From Candidatus Anammoxibacter sp. (GTDB lineage: Bacteria; Planctomycetota; Brocadiia; Brocadiales; Anammoxibacteraceae): a stretch of DNA of 40,926 nucleotides. The notes beneath the pieces were generated by a model. The model was not told the DNA's origin and did no database searches. It saw only the letters and a program-made list of their open reading frames with translations. The translations under genes and the position numbers were made by a program. Shown piece by piece: positions 7,588 to 15,693 of the stretch. How positions within the stretch are numbered: the first letter of the stretch is position 1; each line of letters begins with the position of its first letter. The stretch spans positions 1 through 40,926 of the forward strand of contig JAIQZO010000099.1 of the NCBI GenBank assembly GCA_021777055.1, read 5' to 3'.

Positions 7588-9549
7588 TCATTTCTTTAAT
7601 GAATTGAATTTGTCCTCATATTGTAGTATGGTCCACACAAAAGATGCATGGCTCCATGTGAGAGGTGAAACTGAGAGCGGAGAACCGTTTACAGGGTGTA
7701 CCTGCTCTGCAAACACACCGGAAGGAAGCGCATTTTTCGCGCACCATTCTATATAAGGAATGGCCTTGTGAAGTTCAGGAAGACTTTCTGCACTGAGTAT
7801 ATAATACTCTGCCAACCAAAGCGTTGAGATAAACCAGGGGTTGCCGGGAATCTCTTCAGGACTATCTTCAGGACTATGATAACCATCATTCTGGTATCTG
7901 GCACAGCCTTCAACAGAGGAATTAAGCCATAATTGCTGACGTATTGCCTCCATTGTTTCAACCATATGCGGATCTTTTGGGGGCAATACTCCCAGGATAA
8001 CGAGTGCGGATAAACTGACATCGATTACTTCATCAAGTTCATAGCCTTTGCCTTTTCTGTAACCGGATCGGGCGTATCTCTTCAGTCCCTTGTGGTAGAG
8101 ATGCTTAGTAATTCCCCCTTTTATCTCTTCCGCAGTTTTGTCATATTTTTCTGACAATGCGGCGTCCTGAAAAAGCCTTGCAAAATTCGCTGCGGCCCTG
8201 AGACCTGCTATTACTGAAGCTACAGTATATGTGTGCACTCCAAAACGCTCTTCCCAGAGATCATAACATGGAATGGGCAGTTTCGTATCAGGATCGCGGT
8301 TGGTTACCATAAAGTCAGCAGACTTTTTAATAAGCGTATCATAGAAAGGTCTGATGAAATCTATGTCTTTAGAACTCTCATAGTGTATCCATAGTGCCCA
8401 AAGAATCAAAGCAGTAGAATCCTCCTGTATCGGGAGAACGGCTTTTCCATCCACCATCCAAGGGTGCCAGTTGCTGGCCAGTGATCCATCAGGATTGTAA
8501 CGCTGGTAAAGATATCCTTCCTCTGATAAAGCTCTAGCACAAAAGTCGTAAAATTTCTCACATACATGCGTGTAACCGGCCTTTGCCAATGCCGCGGCCA
8601 CAAAAGCTCCATCGCGTCCCCACATGTAGGAATATGTATCTCTTGAAAAACGAACTATATCAGAATCATTTGCAGCGGTAATTGCACCCCTGTTATCTAT
8701 CTGGGTCCTTAAAATCAGCAGACTGCGGTTGTATATGTTAATAACAGATTTTGGCAAATCTCCAAAGGACCTGGATTCTTTCGTAACCCACGCCTTCCAG
8801 TAATCAGATGTGCGTTTGATCAGTAGTTCCGGTGTTTTCTCTATTACCTTCCGGTTAAGTTGTTCCACTTCATTATAATGCGTGCCTGCTGCAATCCAGT
8901 AATAAGCTGTGGTTTTTCCTCCCGGTGGCACGTGCAACCATATTCCAACTGCAGAGTCCGCAGAACCACATGAAATTTGGTTTCCGTTAAGTATTCCGCG
9001 CTCTGCGTTATTCCATATTTCTTCCCTAACCGGAGTCTCCTTGTCGCAACAAGCATAATGATTTACGCCATACTTTCCGGACTTGTAACAATTAATTAGA
9101 AAGTAACGATTATCCTTGTAGTGGATGATGGTGTTGGTCCGTGGATCAAAATAGGCCGTATCTCCGATATCATAGCCATAAAGATGGAAGTCGTGACAGA
9201 AAAAGAGCTTTACCTGACGTTCCTTCTCCTTCAGATTTGTAACCTCAATCTTCTTAATATATACATTCAATTCCACATCAACCACGTCATGGCAACGCAG
9301 CTCCAGACCTAGGGATCTGTTTTTCAGGAAAACATTAGTAACGAGGCTGTCATCGTGATATCGTAAATCTTTTTCCCATTCCGGACCCATCCAGGAGCAG
9401 TGCCCAACCACCCACACTCCAAACCGGAAAGGATCTCCTTTTGAATGGTTCTCTTGTCCTATATAGGGGAAATACACATCCCTAATCTGATAATCTAAAT
9501 CAAAATTTAAAAGAAAATTACCGTTGCTTACCGGGATGTCTTTGGGCAT
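7588..9549 (-). CDS. GH15-like glucan hydrolase (glucoamylase / glucodextranase type)
   Basis: A 653-residue protein without a signal peptide, so probably cytoplasmic. Residues 1-250 form a beta-sandwich-like N-terminal domain of the GH15 superdomain. Residues 265-645 form an (alpha/alpha)6 barrel with YMWGRDGAF (308-316), PIQEDSTALILW (373-384), YDLWEERFGVHTYT (429-442; E433/E434 as general acid) and FAEQVHP (613-619; E615 as general base). These are the conserved GH15 signatures. The enzyme should release glucose from alpha-1,4-linked glucans or act on a related alpha-glucoside. It starts 6 bp after the stop of the GT4 gene on the same strand, so they are probably one transcript. The pair suggests synthesis and trimming of an alpha-glucan or glucosylated compound. 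A remnant of a second copy of this junction lies at 6198-6302. Confidence 0.88.
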   Translation of the reverse strand: MPKDIPVSNGNFLLNFDLDYQIRDVYFPYIGQENHSKGDPFRFGVWVVGHCSWMGPEWEKDLRYHDDSLVTNVFLKNRSLGLELRCHDVVDVELNVYIKKIEVTNLKEKERQVKLFFCHDFHLYGYDIGDTAYFDPRTNTIIHYKDNRYFLINCYKSGKYGVNHYACCDKETPVREEIWNNAERGILNGNQISCGSADSAVGIWLHVPPGGKTTAYYWIAAGTHYNEVEQLNRKVIEKTPELLIKRTSDYWKAWVTKESRSFGDLPKSVINIYNRSLLILRTQIDNRGAITAANDSDIVRFSRDTYSYMWGRDGAFVAAALAKAGYTHVCEKFYDFCARALSEEGYLYQRYNPDGSLASNWHPWMVDGKAVLPIQEDSTALILWALWIHYESSKDIDFIRPFYDTLIKKSADFMVTNRDPDTKLPIPCYDLWEERFGVHTYTVASVIAGLRAAANFARLFQDAALSEKYDKTAEEIKGGITKHLYHKGLKRYARSGYRKGKGYELDEVIDVSLSALVILGVLPPKDPHMVETMEAIRQQLWLNSSVEGCARYQNDGYHSPEDSPEEIPGNPWFISTLWLAEYYILSAESLPELHKAIPYIEWCAKNALPSGVFAEQVHPVNGSPLSVSPLTWSHASFVWTILQYEDKFNSLKK

Positions 9550-9555
9550 AATTTA

Positions 9556-10818
9556 CTATGCGGCTTGCGCCCCATGGGGTAAAGGTTTCAAAGGATGGAC
9601 GATTGGCAATACTCTACGGGTGTCTAATGTTTTATGACTGCCGATTATCTGATGATATAATTCTGAATAGTTAAAGGCCATACTAGTTATGGAGAAATGA
9701 TTCTGTACATGTCTCCTGCATTCGCGGGGATCAATATTATCTATTCGATTGACTGCTTCAATCATGGCATCTATAGAATCTACCACAAAACCAGTTTCCC
9801 CGTCTACGACTATTTCAGGAACAGCGCCTCTATTTAATGCCACGACCGGTGTGCCGCATGCCATTGATTCTACAAGGACAAGCCCAAATGGCTCACCCCA
9901 TTGTATAGGGAATAACGTAGCTCGCGCATGCCTGTACCAATGTTTTTTATGCTCGCTGCTGATCTCTCCAATGTAGATAATCTGTTTGTCGCTGTCAAGT
10001 AATGGTTTTATTACCCTCGCATAATAGTCTTTATCCACCGGATGTTTGCCTACGTCAGCGAAGAGGTCGATAGAATTTTTGAGGTCAGCATAAAACTCTC
10101 TGTCAGCAGGTTTGTTCTGGACACAGCCGGCAATGATAAGCTTGGAACCTGTTTTTTTTGCAATTTCTATGGCCTTGTCCTGCCCCTTGTCACTGGTTAT
10201 CCTGCCGATAGAGAATAAATAGCTTCCTTTATCCGGATGCTCTTTTACTGGATATTCTTTAACGTCAATTCCGTGGTAAACAACATCTTTTGTTTTCACC
10301 AGGTCATTATACTGCATTTTTTGATATTCACTTATTGCAGCACAGTATACCAGGGGAGCAGCCAGAAGAGGATTACACCAGCGCTGGTAAGCCCCTCCCA
10401 AGGAGCTGTCTTTTGCGGATACGTGAAGGGTCATTACGATAGGTATCTGCATTCTGAACGCACTGTCATGCATGAACTCAACTGCCTTTGGATCATGAGT
10501 GTGTATGATGTCAATGTCACCTTTACTCGCCCTGTGCAATGCATTTGAAAGGTGCACATTAATGGTATTGCGCTTTTCAGTTGTGTTATTGCTCCAATAA
10601 TCACCTATGCTCTTGTCAACAGTTACGTGGTGTTCCCCGAAGACGATGGAATCACCTGAACAGGCAACTATCGACTTGTGGCCTATATAATCGAGTCCTT
10701 TATCTATGTTATGGATGATCGTTTCAATGGGGCCATAACCAAGGTCTGGTCCAATTGGCTGGTTAAGTGTTGCTACATGCAGCACTGTCAGTTTTTCATG
10801 CTTTATGCTTATCATCAT
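9556..10818 (-). CDS. GT4-family glycosyltransferase
   Basis: A 420-residue retaining glycosyltransferase of the GT-B fold. The N-terminal half has the DIDIIHTHDP segment (101-110), usual for acceptor-side Rossmann domains. The C-terminal half has GRITSDKGQDKA (205-216), the phosphate-binding loop, and GEPFGLVLVESMACGTPVV (308-326) with the E309/E317 EX7E motif, then NRGAVPEIV. These mark family 4, which transfers sugar from nucleotide donors. The start ATG follows GGAG by about 9 nt. The gene is upstream of and almost joined to the GH15-like gene. The acceptor is unknown. No signal peptide or membrane anchor is visible. Confidence 0.88.
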   Translation of the reverse strand: MMISIKHEKLTVLHVATLNQPIGPDLGYGPIETIIHNIDKGLDYIGHKSIVACSGDSIVFGEHHVTVDKSIGDYWSNNTTEKRNTINVHLSNALHRASKGDIDIIHTHDPKAVEFMHDSAFRMQIPIVMTLHVSAKDSSLGGAYQRWCNPLLAAPLVYCAAISEYQKMQYNDLVKTKDVVYHGIDVKEYPVKEHPDKGSYLFSIGRITSDKGQDKAIEIAKKTGSKLIIAGCVQNKPADREFYADLKNSIDLFADVGKHPVDKDYYARVIKPLLDSDKQIIYIGEISSEHKKHWYRHARATLFPIQWGEPFGLVLVESMACGTPVVALNRGAVPEIVVDGETGFVVDSIDAMIEAVNRIDNIDPRECRRHVQNHFSITSMAFNYSELYHQIIGSHKTLDTRRVLPIVHPLKPLPHGAQAA

Positions 10819-10852
10819 TATGCGTCACTCCATGTTAAAGCCTGTTGTTCTT

Positions 10853-10877
10853 CCAGAAGTCTTTTAGTTGCTTCTGG
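10853..10877. terminator. Hairpin between the zinc-ribbon and GT4 genes
   Basis: CCAGAAG (10853-10859) pairs with CTTCTGG (10871-10877) around an 11-nt loop. It lies between the end of the zinc-ribbon gene and the GT4 start. No T-run follows on the minus strand, so it may be an attenuating or processing hairpin rather than a true terminator. Confidence 0.4.
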
Positions 10878-10888
10878 ATATATGTTTA

Positions 10889-11098
10889 CTACGTCGTTTC
10901 AGCATAGTCGTACTCAATCTTTTGAAAACAACATTTGCATTCAATATGAGTGTCTCCTTGCCGAAGACTCGGTAAAAAACCACTTTCCTCTAAACGTAAT
11001 CCAAGTTTTGACGACTGTATAATATCTTGAAAATTTGTGGTAAAGATTTTAAATTCTTTATCATTACCACACTTGGGACATATAAAAAATGTGTCCAT
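10889..11098 (-). CDS. Small zinc-ribbon protein
   Basis: I prefer the ATG at 11098 (69 residues), which follows GAAGGTAGAG, over the more distant ATG at 11149 with no ribosome-binding site. The protein starts MDTFFICPKCGNDKEF and ends IECKCCFQKIEYDYAETT. The two Cys pairs, CPKC and CKCC, about 45 residues apart, form a four-Cys zinc ribbon. Between them is a charged region with no known domain. The C-terminal ECKCCFQKIEYDY is typical of small zinc-ribbon proteins of unknown role. A distantly similar protein is encoded at 17454. Possible roles include nucleic-acid or protein binding; the sequence does not decide. Confidence 0.6.
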   Translation of the reverse strand: MDTFFICPKCGNDKEFKIFTTNFQDIIQSSKLGLRLEESGFLPSLRQGDTHIECKCCFQKIEYDYAETT

Positions 11099-11185
11099 CT
11101 CTACCTTCTTTCTTATGAATCTTGTTTGAAGCAAAGAATCCACCCGCATAGCATCTGAATTTGTAATATGATGCAGGCCTTCTGC

Positions 11186-11473
11186 TTAAAGCATAGGTAC
11201 ATTTACTTCATTGACAAAATGACTCTTCTTCTTTTTTACTGTAAGCGCATCAGCGGCTGAATATGCTTCTGTTTTTTCTAAATGAGAAAAGCATGCTACC
11301 TCTTTGAAATTGTTATCGAAAACTTTCCAAACAACTTTTTTTCGAGTTATAGACTTAGTTGTTTTCTTGGCAGATGTTGCTTTTTTCTTTTCTGCTTTCA
11401 CTGTTTTACCTTTAACCGTTTCCTCTACTTTACTCTGGATTTCTTCTTTTTCGGATAATATTTTTTTTACCAT
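11186..11473 (-). CDS. Lys-rich basic protein of unknown function
   Basis: A 95-residue protein. The ATG at 11473 follows GGAG (AATAGGAGCCTCCC), which fixes the start. Residues 1-46 are very Lys/Thr/Ala-rich (KAEKKKATSAKKTTKSITRK), like histone H1-type tails. Residues 47-90 form a compact part: VVWKVFDNNFKEVACFSH, then EAYSAADALT and KKKSHFVNEV. The second part looks like a small conserved domain that I cannot name. A DNA- or RNA-binding role is suggested only by charge. It is the next gene upstream of the zinc ribbon on the same strand, separated by about 85 bp. Confidence 0.6.
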   Translation of the reverse strand: MVKKILSEKEEIQSKVEETVKGKTVKAEKKKATSAKKTTKSITRKKVVWKVFDNNFKEVACFSHLEKTEAYSAADALTVKKKKSHFVNEVNVPML

Positions 11474-11820
11474 GGGAGGCTCCTATTTTGTAGTTTAAAA
11501 AAAGCACCTATCCTAATCGGTTTTCTCAAATACAGGTAAATGAAGAAACTGCCAATATGTGGTGCGTCAATTAGTATGTTTAAGGTAGACAAAAAAATTA
11601 TTTTGCATTCATTATGCAAATTTAGTTTATTGTGTTCCGTAGTCATTAAGGTGTTCTGAAAGGTAGTTATAAATACCGATCCTTTTTTTCAACTCATATA
11701 TTTGTTTGAGTCTTGTAACATTCTTTTTCACTTTTACATTTACATTTATTGGTATGCGTTTCTATTCCAAAAGAGATAATAATTCCACAATTAACTACAG
11801 ATCTTACACGATTAATTTAG
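11474..11820. other. Intergenic stretch without recognised features
   Basis: About 350 bp of AT-rich DNA between the secreted small peptide gene and the Lys-rich gene. It must hold the promoter of the Lys-rich gene on the minus strand. I see no gene, repeat or clear hairpin. Confidence 0.5.
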
Positions 11821-11997
11821 TTATTGTCCTAGAATAGAGGTGTTATATACATTAGATAAACCTTTATTTGCAGCCTCAGATCCAGACAGATAAACATCTC
11901 CTGCCGCGGATACTTTAGCAAGACCAAACACGAATAAAAACAAAACGGCTATAAATACGGACAAACACAAACTTGCTATAAAAATCGCCTTTTTCAT
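11821..11997 (-). CDS. Small secreted peptide, 58 residues
   Basis: A minus-strand ATG at 11997 is preceded by GGAGGAACTCACC, a near-perfect ribosome-binding site. It opens a 58-codon frame. Residues 1-31 are a textbook signal peptide: MKKA, then IFIASLCLSVFIAVLFLFVF, then GLAKVSAA with a cleavage site before GD. The mature part would be only about 26 residues (GDVYLSGSEAANKGLSNVYN...). No Cys follows the signal, so it is not a lipoprotein. The strong start and clean signal sequence make this a real gene despite its size. It lies just downstream of the winged-helix regulator (12022-12393), 24 bp away, and may share its transcript. Confidence 0.7.
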   Translation of the reverse strand: MKKAIFIASLCLSVFIAVLFLFVFGLAKVSAAGDVYLSGSEAANKGLSNVYNTSILGQ

Positions 11998-12021
11998 GGT
12001 GAGTTCCTCCTTTCTGTTCTG

Positions 12022-12393
12022 CTATACAACAATTTCCAGGCTTATCTTGGCGTAGTCTACTACCGGCATTACTTCTTTACGTCCTTCAGTCTTTCTTTTA
12101 AAATTAACTAAGCCTAGTTTTCCTAATAAATGTATATCAGTTGAAATACTTTTAATATCCCGCTCCAAGATCCGCGCAAGTTCATTTATACTTTTAGGAT
12201 TCATTGTTTTTGTTATATGTAACAACTCAATCCTTTTTGGTGTAATAGCCTTTCTAAACTCTTTTATACTTTCAAAACAAAGCTTCTTATCATTATTCGT
12301 GTCTTTTTCATTTTCCAATGTCCCTTTTTTCCCAGCACCATTGGAAACCTGTTTAACGTCTTTCATTCCGAGCTTGATTTTTTTTACCTTCAC
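12022..12393 (-). CDS. Winged-helix DNA-binding regulator (HVO_A0114 / ArsR-like)
   Basis: A 123-residue protein. The GTG at 12393 is preceded by GAAAGGAG with 5-nt spacing, so it is chosen as start. The first 40 residues are basic and poorly structured. Residues 43-121 form a winged helix: RKAITPKRIELLHITKTM, SINELARILERDIKSISTD with the recognition helix, then LGLVNFKRKTEGRKEVMPVV as the wing. This resembles the HVO_A0114-type putative DNA-binding proteins, which often act as antitoxin-like autoregulators. A set of dyad half-sites (12645-12682) lies upstream of the preceding small ORF and could be its operator. No classical toxin is seen beside it. Confidence 0.7.
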   Translation of the reverse strand: MKVKKIKLGMKDVKQVSNGAGKKGTLENEKDTNNDKKLCFESIKEFRKAITPKRIELLHITKTMNPKSINELARILERDIKSISTDIHLLGKLGLVNFKRKTEGRKEVMPVVDYAKISLEIVV

Positions 12394-12453
12394 CGTGCTC
12401 CTTTCATCTATTTCTCCATAAGCTTGATGAATGCCTACTTTCGTTTCTGTAAA

Positions 12454-12621
12454 TTAGGTTATTGGTAAAACGAACATGTAAATCACGTTTTTTGGTAAAT
12501 CGCATAGCAGGTCCAGTTCTTTTATTAAAATTATCAATAGTATATGGATTGTCGAGTACAAGGATTTACCAAACTCTTTTAATCTTTTTGATAATTCAAG
12601 GTCTTCATTTGGTTTTATCAT
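12454..12621 (-). CDS. Doubtful small ORF upstream of the winged-helix gene
   Basis: A 55-codon frame from an ATG at 12621 (a TTG at 12636 is an alternative) starts MIKPNEDLELSKRLKEFGKS and turns into hydrophobic, AT-driven sequence. It sits where a toxin partner of the downstream regulator would be expected. The first 20 residues look protein-like. A frame change near 12560 would give another open stretch (FNKRTGPAMRFTKKRDLHV), so this may be a frameshifted, inactive gene. No family recognised. Confidence 0.3.
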   Translation of the reverse strand: MIKPNEDLELSKRLKEFGKSLYSTIHILLIILIKELDLLCDLPKNVIYMFVLPIT

Positions 12622-12644
12622 GCATATAACTGCCAACCATAATT

Positions 12645-12682
12645 ATTGGTATAATACGCCAACAATGGTATGTTATACCAAT
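12645..12682. promoter_or_regulatory. Probable operator with TTGGTAT half-sites
   Basis: ATTGGTATAA (12645-12654) and TTATACCAAT (12673-12682) are perfect inverted repeats 18 bp apart. A third half-site, ATGGTATG, lies between them and pairs with ATACC as GGTAT-GTT-ATACC (12667-12679). The cluster sits just upstream of the small ORF and winged-helix gene. Such clusters are usual operators for autoregulating antitoxin-type repressors. Confidence 0.55.
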
Positions 12683-13339
12683 GAAGGCTTTTTGTCAATG
12701 TTTAAATAATAGAAGAAGGGTTATTTGGTTAGTTTAATAGAAAGTTTAAGCTCTCTATTTTTAGAGCAATATGTTCATTAAGGCAACTCCACCAGGTACG
12801 TTGGAGCAATAGATTTATACATCTATGAAAAATTAGTAGGATTTATATGCAGGAAAAATAGTTGGAGAGGATTTGGCGACTGTCACGCCCCTTAGAGTTA
12901 ATTTGAGAAACTTGGTCTTTTATTTACATAGCAAAATGCGGTGATAGCATTTTAAAGCTTGAACATGATAGTTATGGGAAAACGGTATAAGGAAAACCTC
13001 ATAGTTCGTTTGATGAGCGGGAGTTAGAAATATGGTATGATTGTGATATTCTGATATTCACAAACGAAAAGGGCGGTAAACTGTGAATACAAACTATTAC
13101 CTGCTGCCACTACTCCAGCTCTAGATTCTGTGCGATATTTTACTCTGGTATAATGGAATGCAGGTATTAACCACAGGAGAACCTATGCCGAGGCGTAAAA
13201 GAAACATTGGGCATTATGGTCTTTAGACAGCTCAACAATGTGTATACGATAAGTAATAGGATGTTGATAAAGTTTGCCATTGGAAAGTTAATTGAATAGC
13301 TAACTTTATCTCTGATTTTTTCAGGAAGATCCTGAAGGT
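12683..13339. other. Gene-poor stretch with traces of decayed mobile DNA
   Basis: No intact gene. At 12966-13041 the plus strand reads EHDSYGKTV-stop-GKPHSSFDEREL, a word I associate with decayed mobile-element 3' regions in other genomes, though not firmly. At 13183 a short frame MPRRKRNIGHYGL begins like a REP-associated tyrosine transposase (MPRRxR) and stops after 13 codons. Both are fragments. Confidence 0.3.
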
Positions 13340-14764
13340 TTAACCGAAAATGCTACGTAAAATATAAAAGAATATAACCGCCATTAATGCCCCGGCAGGG
13401 ATGGTGTACAACCACGATGTTGCAATATCACGAACAGTGCTTAGGTTCAGAGCCCCTATACCTCTTGCCATACCAACGCCTAGAACACCGCCAACGAGTG
13501 TATGTGTAGTGGAAATAGGCAAACCGAATTTTGAGGCAATAACTATTGTTATTGCCGCTCCAAATTCTGCAGAAAACCCGCGTGTGGGTGTAAGTTCTGT
13601 GATCTTCTTTCCTATTGTTTCAATTACCCGCCAACCCCATGTTGCAAGTCCCACAACAATACCTGCTCCTCCCAATGCCAGTACCCACATTGGTACAGCG
13701 GATTTCATGGTTATCGCGCCAGTCTTTAATATCCCTATAGCTGCAGCTAGAGGACCTATTGCATTTGCAACATCATTTGATCCGTGTGCAAACGCGACAA
13801 AACAAGCACTAAGGATTTGTAAATAGACAAATATCTTTTCAACGGTCTTAAACTTGTCACTGGTTTTCTCATCATGAACTTCTACCTCTACCATATTGGA
13901 AAGCATGGATACTTCACCTAATACCCGCGAAATATGATATCGTGTTTCACCAGTTGCATTCTCTTTTACCAGTTCCAGATGTTTCTTTGCCTTGGCAATT
14001 CCGTTAACCACTTTAGGTGACTGGAAATGGTGCTCTACTTCCTGTTTCTCATCCTCATGGATTCTTTGAACAAGTTTCCAGCTTACAAGGGCTGCAACAA
14101 TCCCAACGATTCCAGCTAATCCTAAGGCGTGAGAGAAGGATAGGTCCAGTTTAAGATTCTTTAGTCCTTTAAATACCATAACCAGTGTTAGGATTGAAAA
14201 AACGAAGAATACTAACCATGGTGTTAATTTTTTTGTCGCTCTTACTGGATTGCTAGAAAAGAATATTTTTTTTCGCAGGAGTGTAAAGATAAAAAATGAG
14301 ATTGTGCCGCTCATAAGTGGGGAGACAAACCAGCTTGCAACTATTGATCCTACTTTGTTCCAATATACTGCCTCCAGACCTCCAACTGCAATACCGAATC
14401 CTAGAATAGCACCTACTATAGTATGTGTTGTCGAGACGGGCCACCCCTTATACGAGGCTAATTGTAACCACACTGCCGCGGCGAGTAATGATGCGATCAT
14501 ACCATAGGCAAGAAGCATTGGTTCAGAAACAAAAAGATCCGGGTTTATAATGCCTTTACGTACTGTGTTTGAGACATTTGTACCCACAAGAAATGCCCCG
14601 GCAAACTCAAGAATAGCTGCGAAAATTACGGCGCGCCTCATAGTAAGTGCGCCGGAGCCCACAGAGGTGCCCATGGCATTTGCCACATCATTTGCACCTA
14701 TGCTCCAGGCCATATAGAAACCAAAAGCGATTACGAGACCAAATAAAATATATTCAGGGTTCAT
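13340..14764 (-). CDS. pit: Low-affinity inorganic phosphate transporter, PiT family
   Basis: A 474-residue integral membrane protein with two homologous halves. GANDVANAMGTSVGSGAL (23-40) in the first half and GSNDVANAIGPLAAA (328-342) in the second are the duplicated PiT signature, with the Asn-Asp pairs that bind phosphate and cation. About ten to twelve hydrophobic segments are split by a hydrophilic cytoplasmic loop (about 232-308). Family members move phosphate with H+ or Na+, usually as metal-phosphate. The gene follows the DUF47 gene by 58 bp on the same strand, the usual arrangement, and is probably co-transcribed with it from the promoter near 15595-15622. Confidence 0.93.
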   Translation of the reverse strand: MNPEYILFGLVIAFGFYMAWSIGANDVANAMGTSVGSGALTMRRAVIFAAILEFAGAFLVGTNVSNTVRKGIINPDLFVSEPMLLAYGMIASLLAAAVWLQLASYKGWPVSTTHTIVGAILGFGIAVGGLEAVYWNKVGSIVASWFVSPLMSGTISFFIFTLLRKKIFFSSNPVRATKKLTPWLVFFVFSILTLVMVFKGLKNLKLDLSFSHALGLAGIVGIVAALVSWKLVQRIHEDEKQEVEHHFQSPKVVNGIAKAKKHLELVKENATGETRYHISRVLGEVSMLSNMVEVEVHDEKTSDKFKTVEKIFVYLQILSACFVAFAHGSNDVANAIGPLAAAIGILKTGAITMKSAVPMWVLALGGAGIVVGLATWGWRVIETIGKKITELTPTRGFSAEFGAAITIVIASKFGLPISTTHTLVGGVLGVGMARGIGALNLSTVRDIATSWLYTIPAGALMAVIFFYILRSIFG

Positions 14765-14822
14765 GTTTTCTTTTTCTTTTAATGTTGTCTATTAACTAAA
14801 TCTTTGGAATTATTATTATCGA

Positions 14823-15503
14823 TTATTTAGACTTTATGTTAAGCAATGTACGCACACGGTCTCCTATATTTTCTGCAGAATCTGACAGTTTGCTAAGGGT
14901 CTCAAAAATCTTTAACCAAATTATGAATGTTCCGTATGATATAGATTCTTCGAGTTCAAAAAGTCTACTTAATAATTTCTGTTGTAAGTTATCAGCTTCA
15001 TGTTCTTTATAAGAGACGCTATCAATCATGTTTCGTACTTTTTCGGCTTCAAGTCCAGAAAATGACGTTTCTAATAGTTCATCCATTTGCTGTATAATCG
15101 CTTCTGCAACTTTATAGGTTTCTATGTTTTTTTGTAAGAAAAGATTAAAATCATCCTTAAATTCATCTAAGAGATTCAGCTCCTTCATTGTTAGTAAAAC
15201 CCCGACATCCTCACAATTATCAGCTATGTTGTCTTGAATCTTAAGTATTTCCAACAATTTACCTTTGTCTACCGGAAGAAATAGATTCTTGCTTAAGTTG
15301 TTCCTGATATCATCTTTGGCTACGTCAGCGGCATGCTCAAGTTTTGAGATCTCTTTGCATATACTTTTTACACTGTCATAGTCATTGTTAGATAAGGCTT
15401 TAAATATCTCTTCAACCTTATTTACGCACTCTCCAACTTTAGACATGTGATACTGTAATGAAATAAAAGGCGATTTGCCAAACAGTTTATAGATGGTTCT
15501 CAT
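14823..15503 (-). CDS. DUF47 PhoU-like regulator of the phosphate transporter
   Basis: 226 residues from the ATG at 15503, which follows CGGAGAATGCA. The longer frame up to 15716 is rejected because it overlaps the promoter and has no family match. The protein begins MRTIYKLFGKSPF, typical of the TIGR00153 / DUF47 family, and is all-helical. Conserved metal-ligand-like segments are KLEHAADVAKDDIRNNL and SYKEHEADNLQQKLLSRL, followed by LSDSAENIGDRVRTLL near the end. PhoU-like proteins sit at the membrane and restrain phosphate uptake. The pairing with pit immediately downstream supports this role. Confidence 0.88.
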   Translation of the reverse strand: MRTIYKLFGKSPFISLQYHMSKVGECVNKVEEIFKALSNNDYDSVKSICKEISKLEHAADVAKDDIRNNLSKNLFLPVDKGKLLEILKIQDNIADNCEDVGVLLTMKELNLLDEFKDDFNLFLQKNIETYKVAEAIIQQMDELLETSFSGLEAEKVRNMIDSVSYKEHEADNLQQKLLSRLFELEESISYGTFIIWLKIFETLSKLSDSAENIGDRVRTLLNIKSK

Positions 15504-15594
15504 TGCATTCTCCGAAAAAAGATACTTACCGTCACTGTAATAATAAACATTTTTTTGATATCCAATGCTAATGTATTTTCTTATCTTTTTGCAT

Positions 15595-15622
15595 ATTATA
15601 GTATTTATTAGAAAAACTACAA
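15595..15622 (-). promoter_or_regulatory. Candidate sigma-70 promoter for the DUF47-pit operon
   Basis: On the minus strand TTGTAG (15617-15622) and TATAAT (15595-15600) are 16 bp apart. They lie about 90 bp upstream of the DUF47 start and downstream of the GT4 stop. No pho-box-like direct repeat is obvious. Confidence 0.45.
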
Positions 15623-15693
15623 AAGTTAAACTATTGCATCTGTTTAATGTATTTTGGGGAGCTTTACAAACGGGCGAAGTTCTCTTGCTTTTT

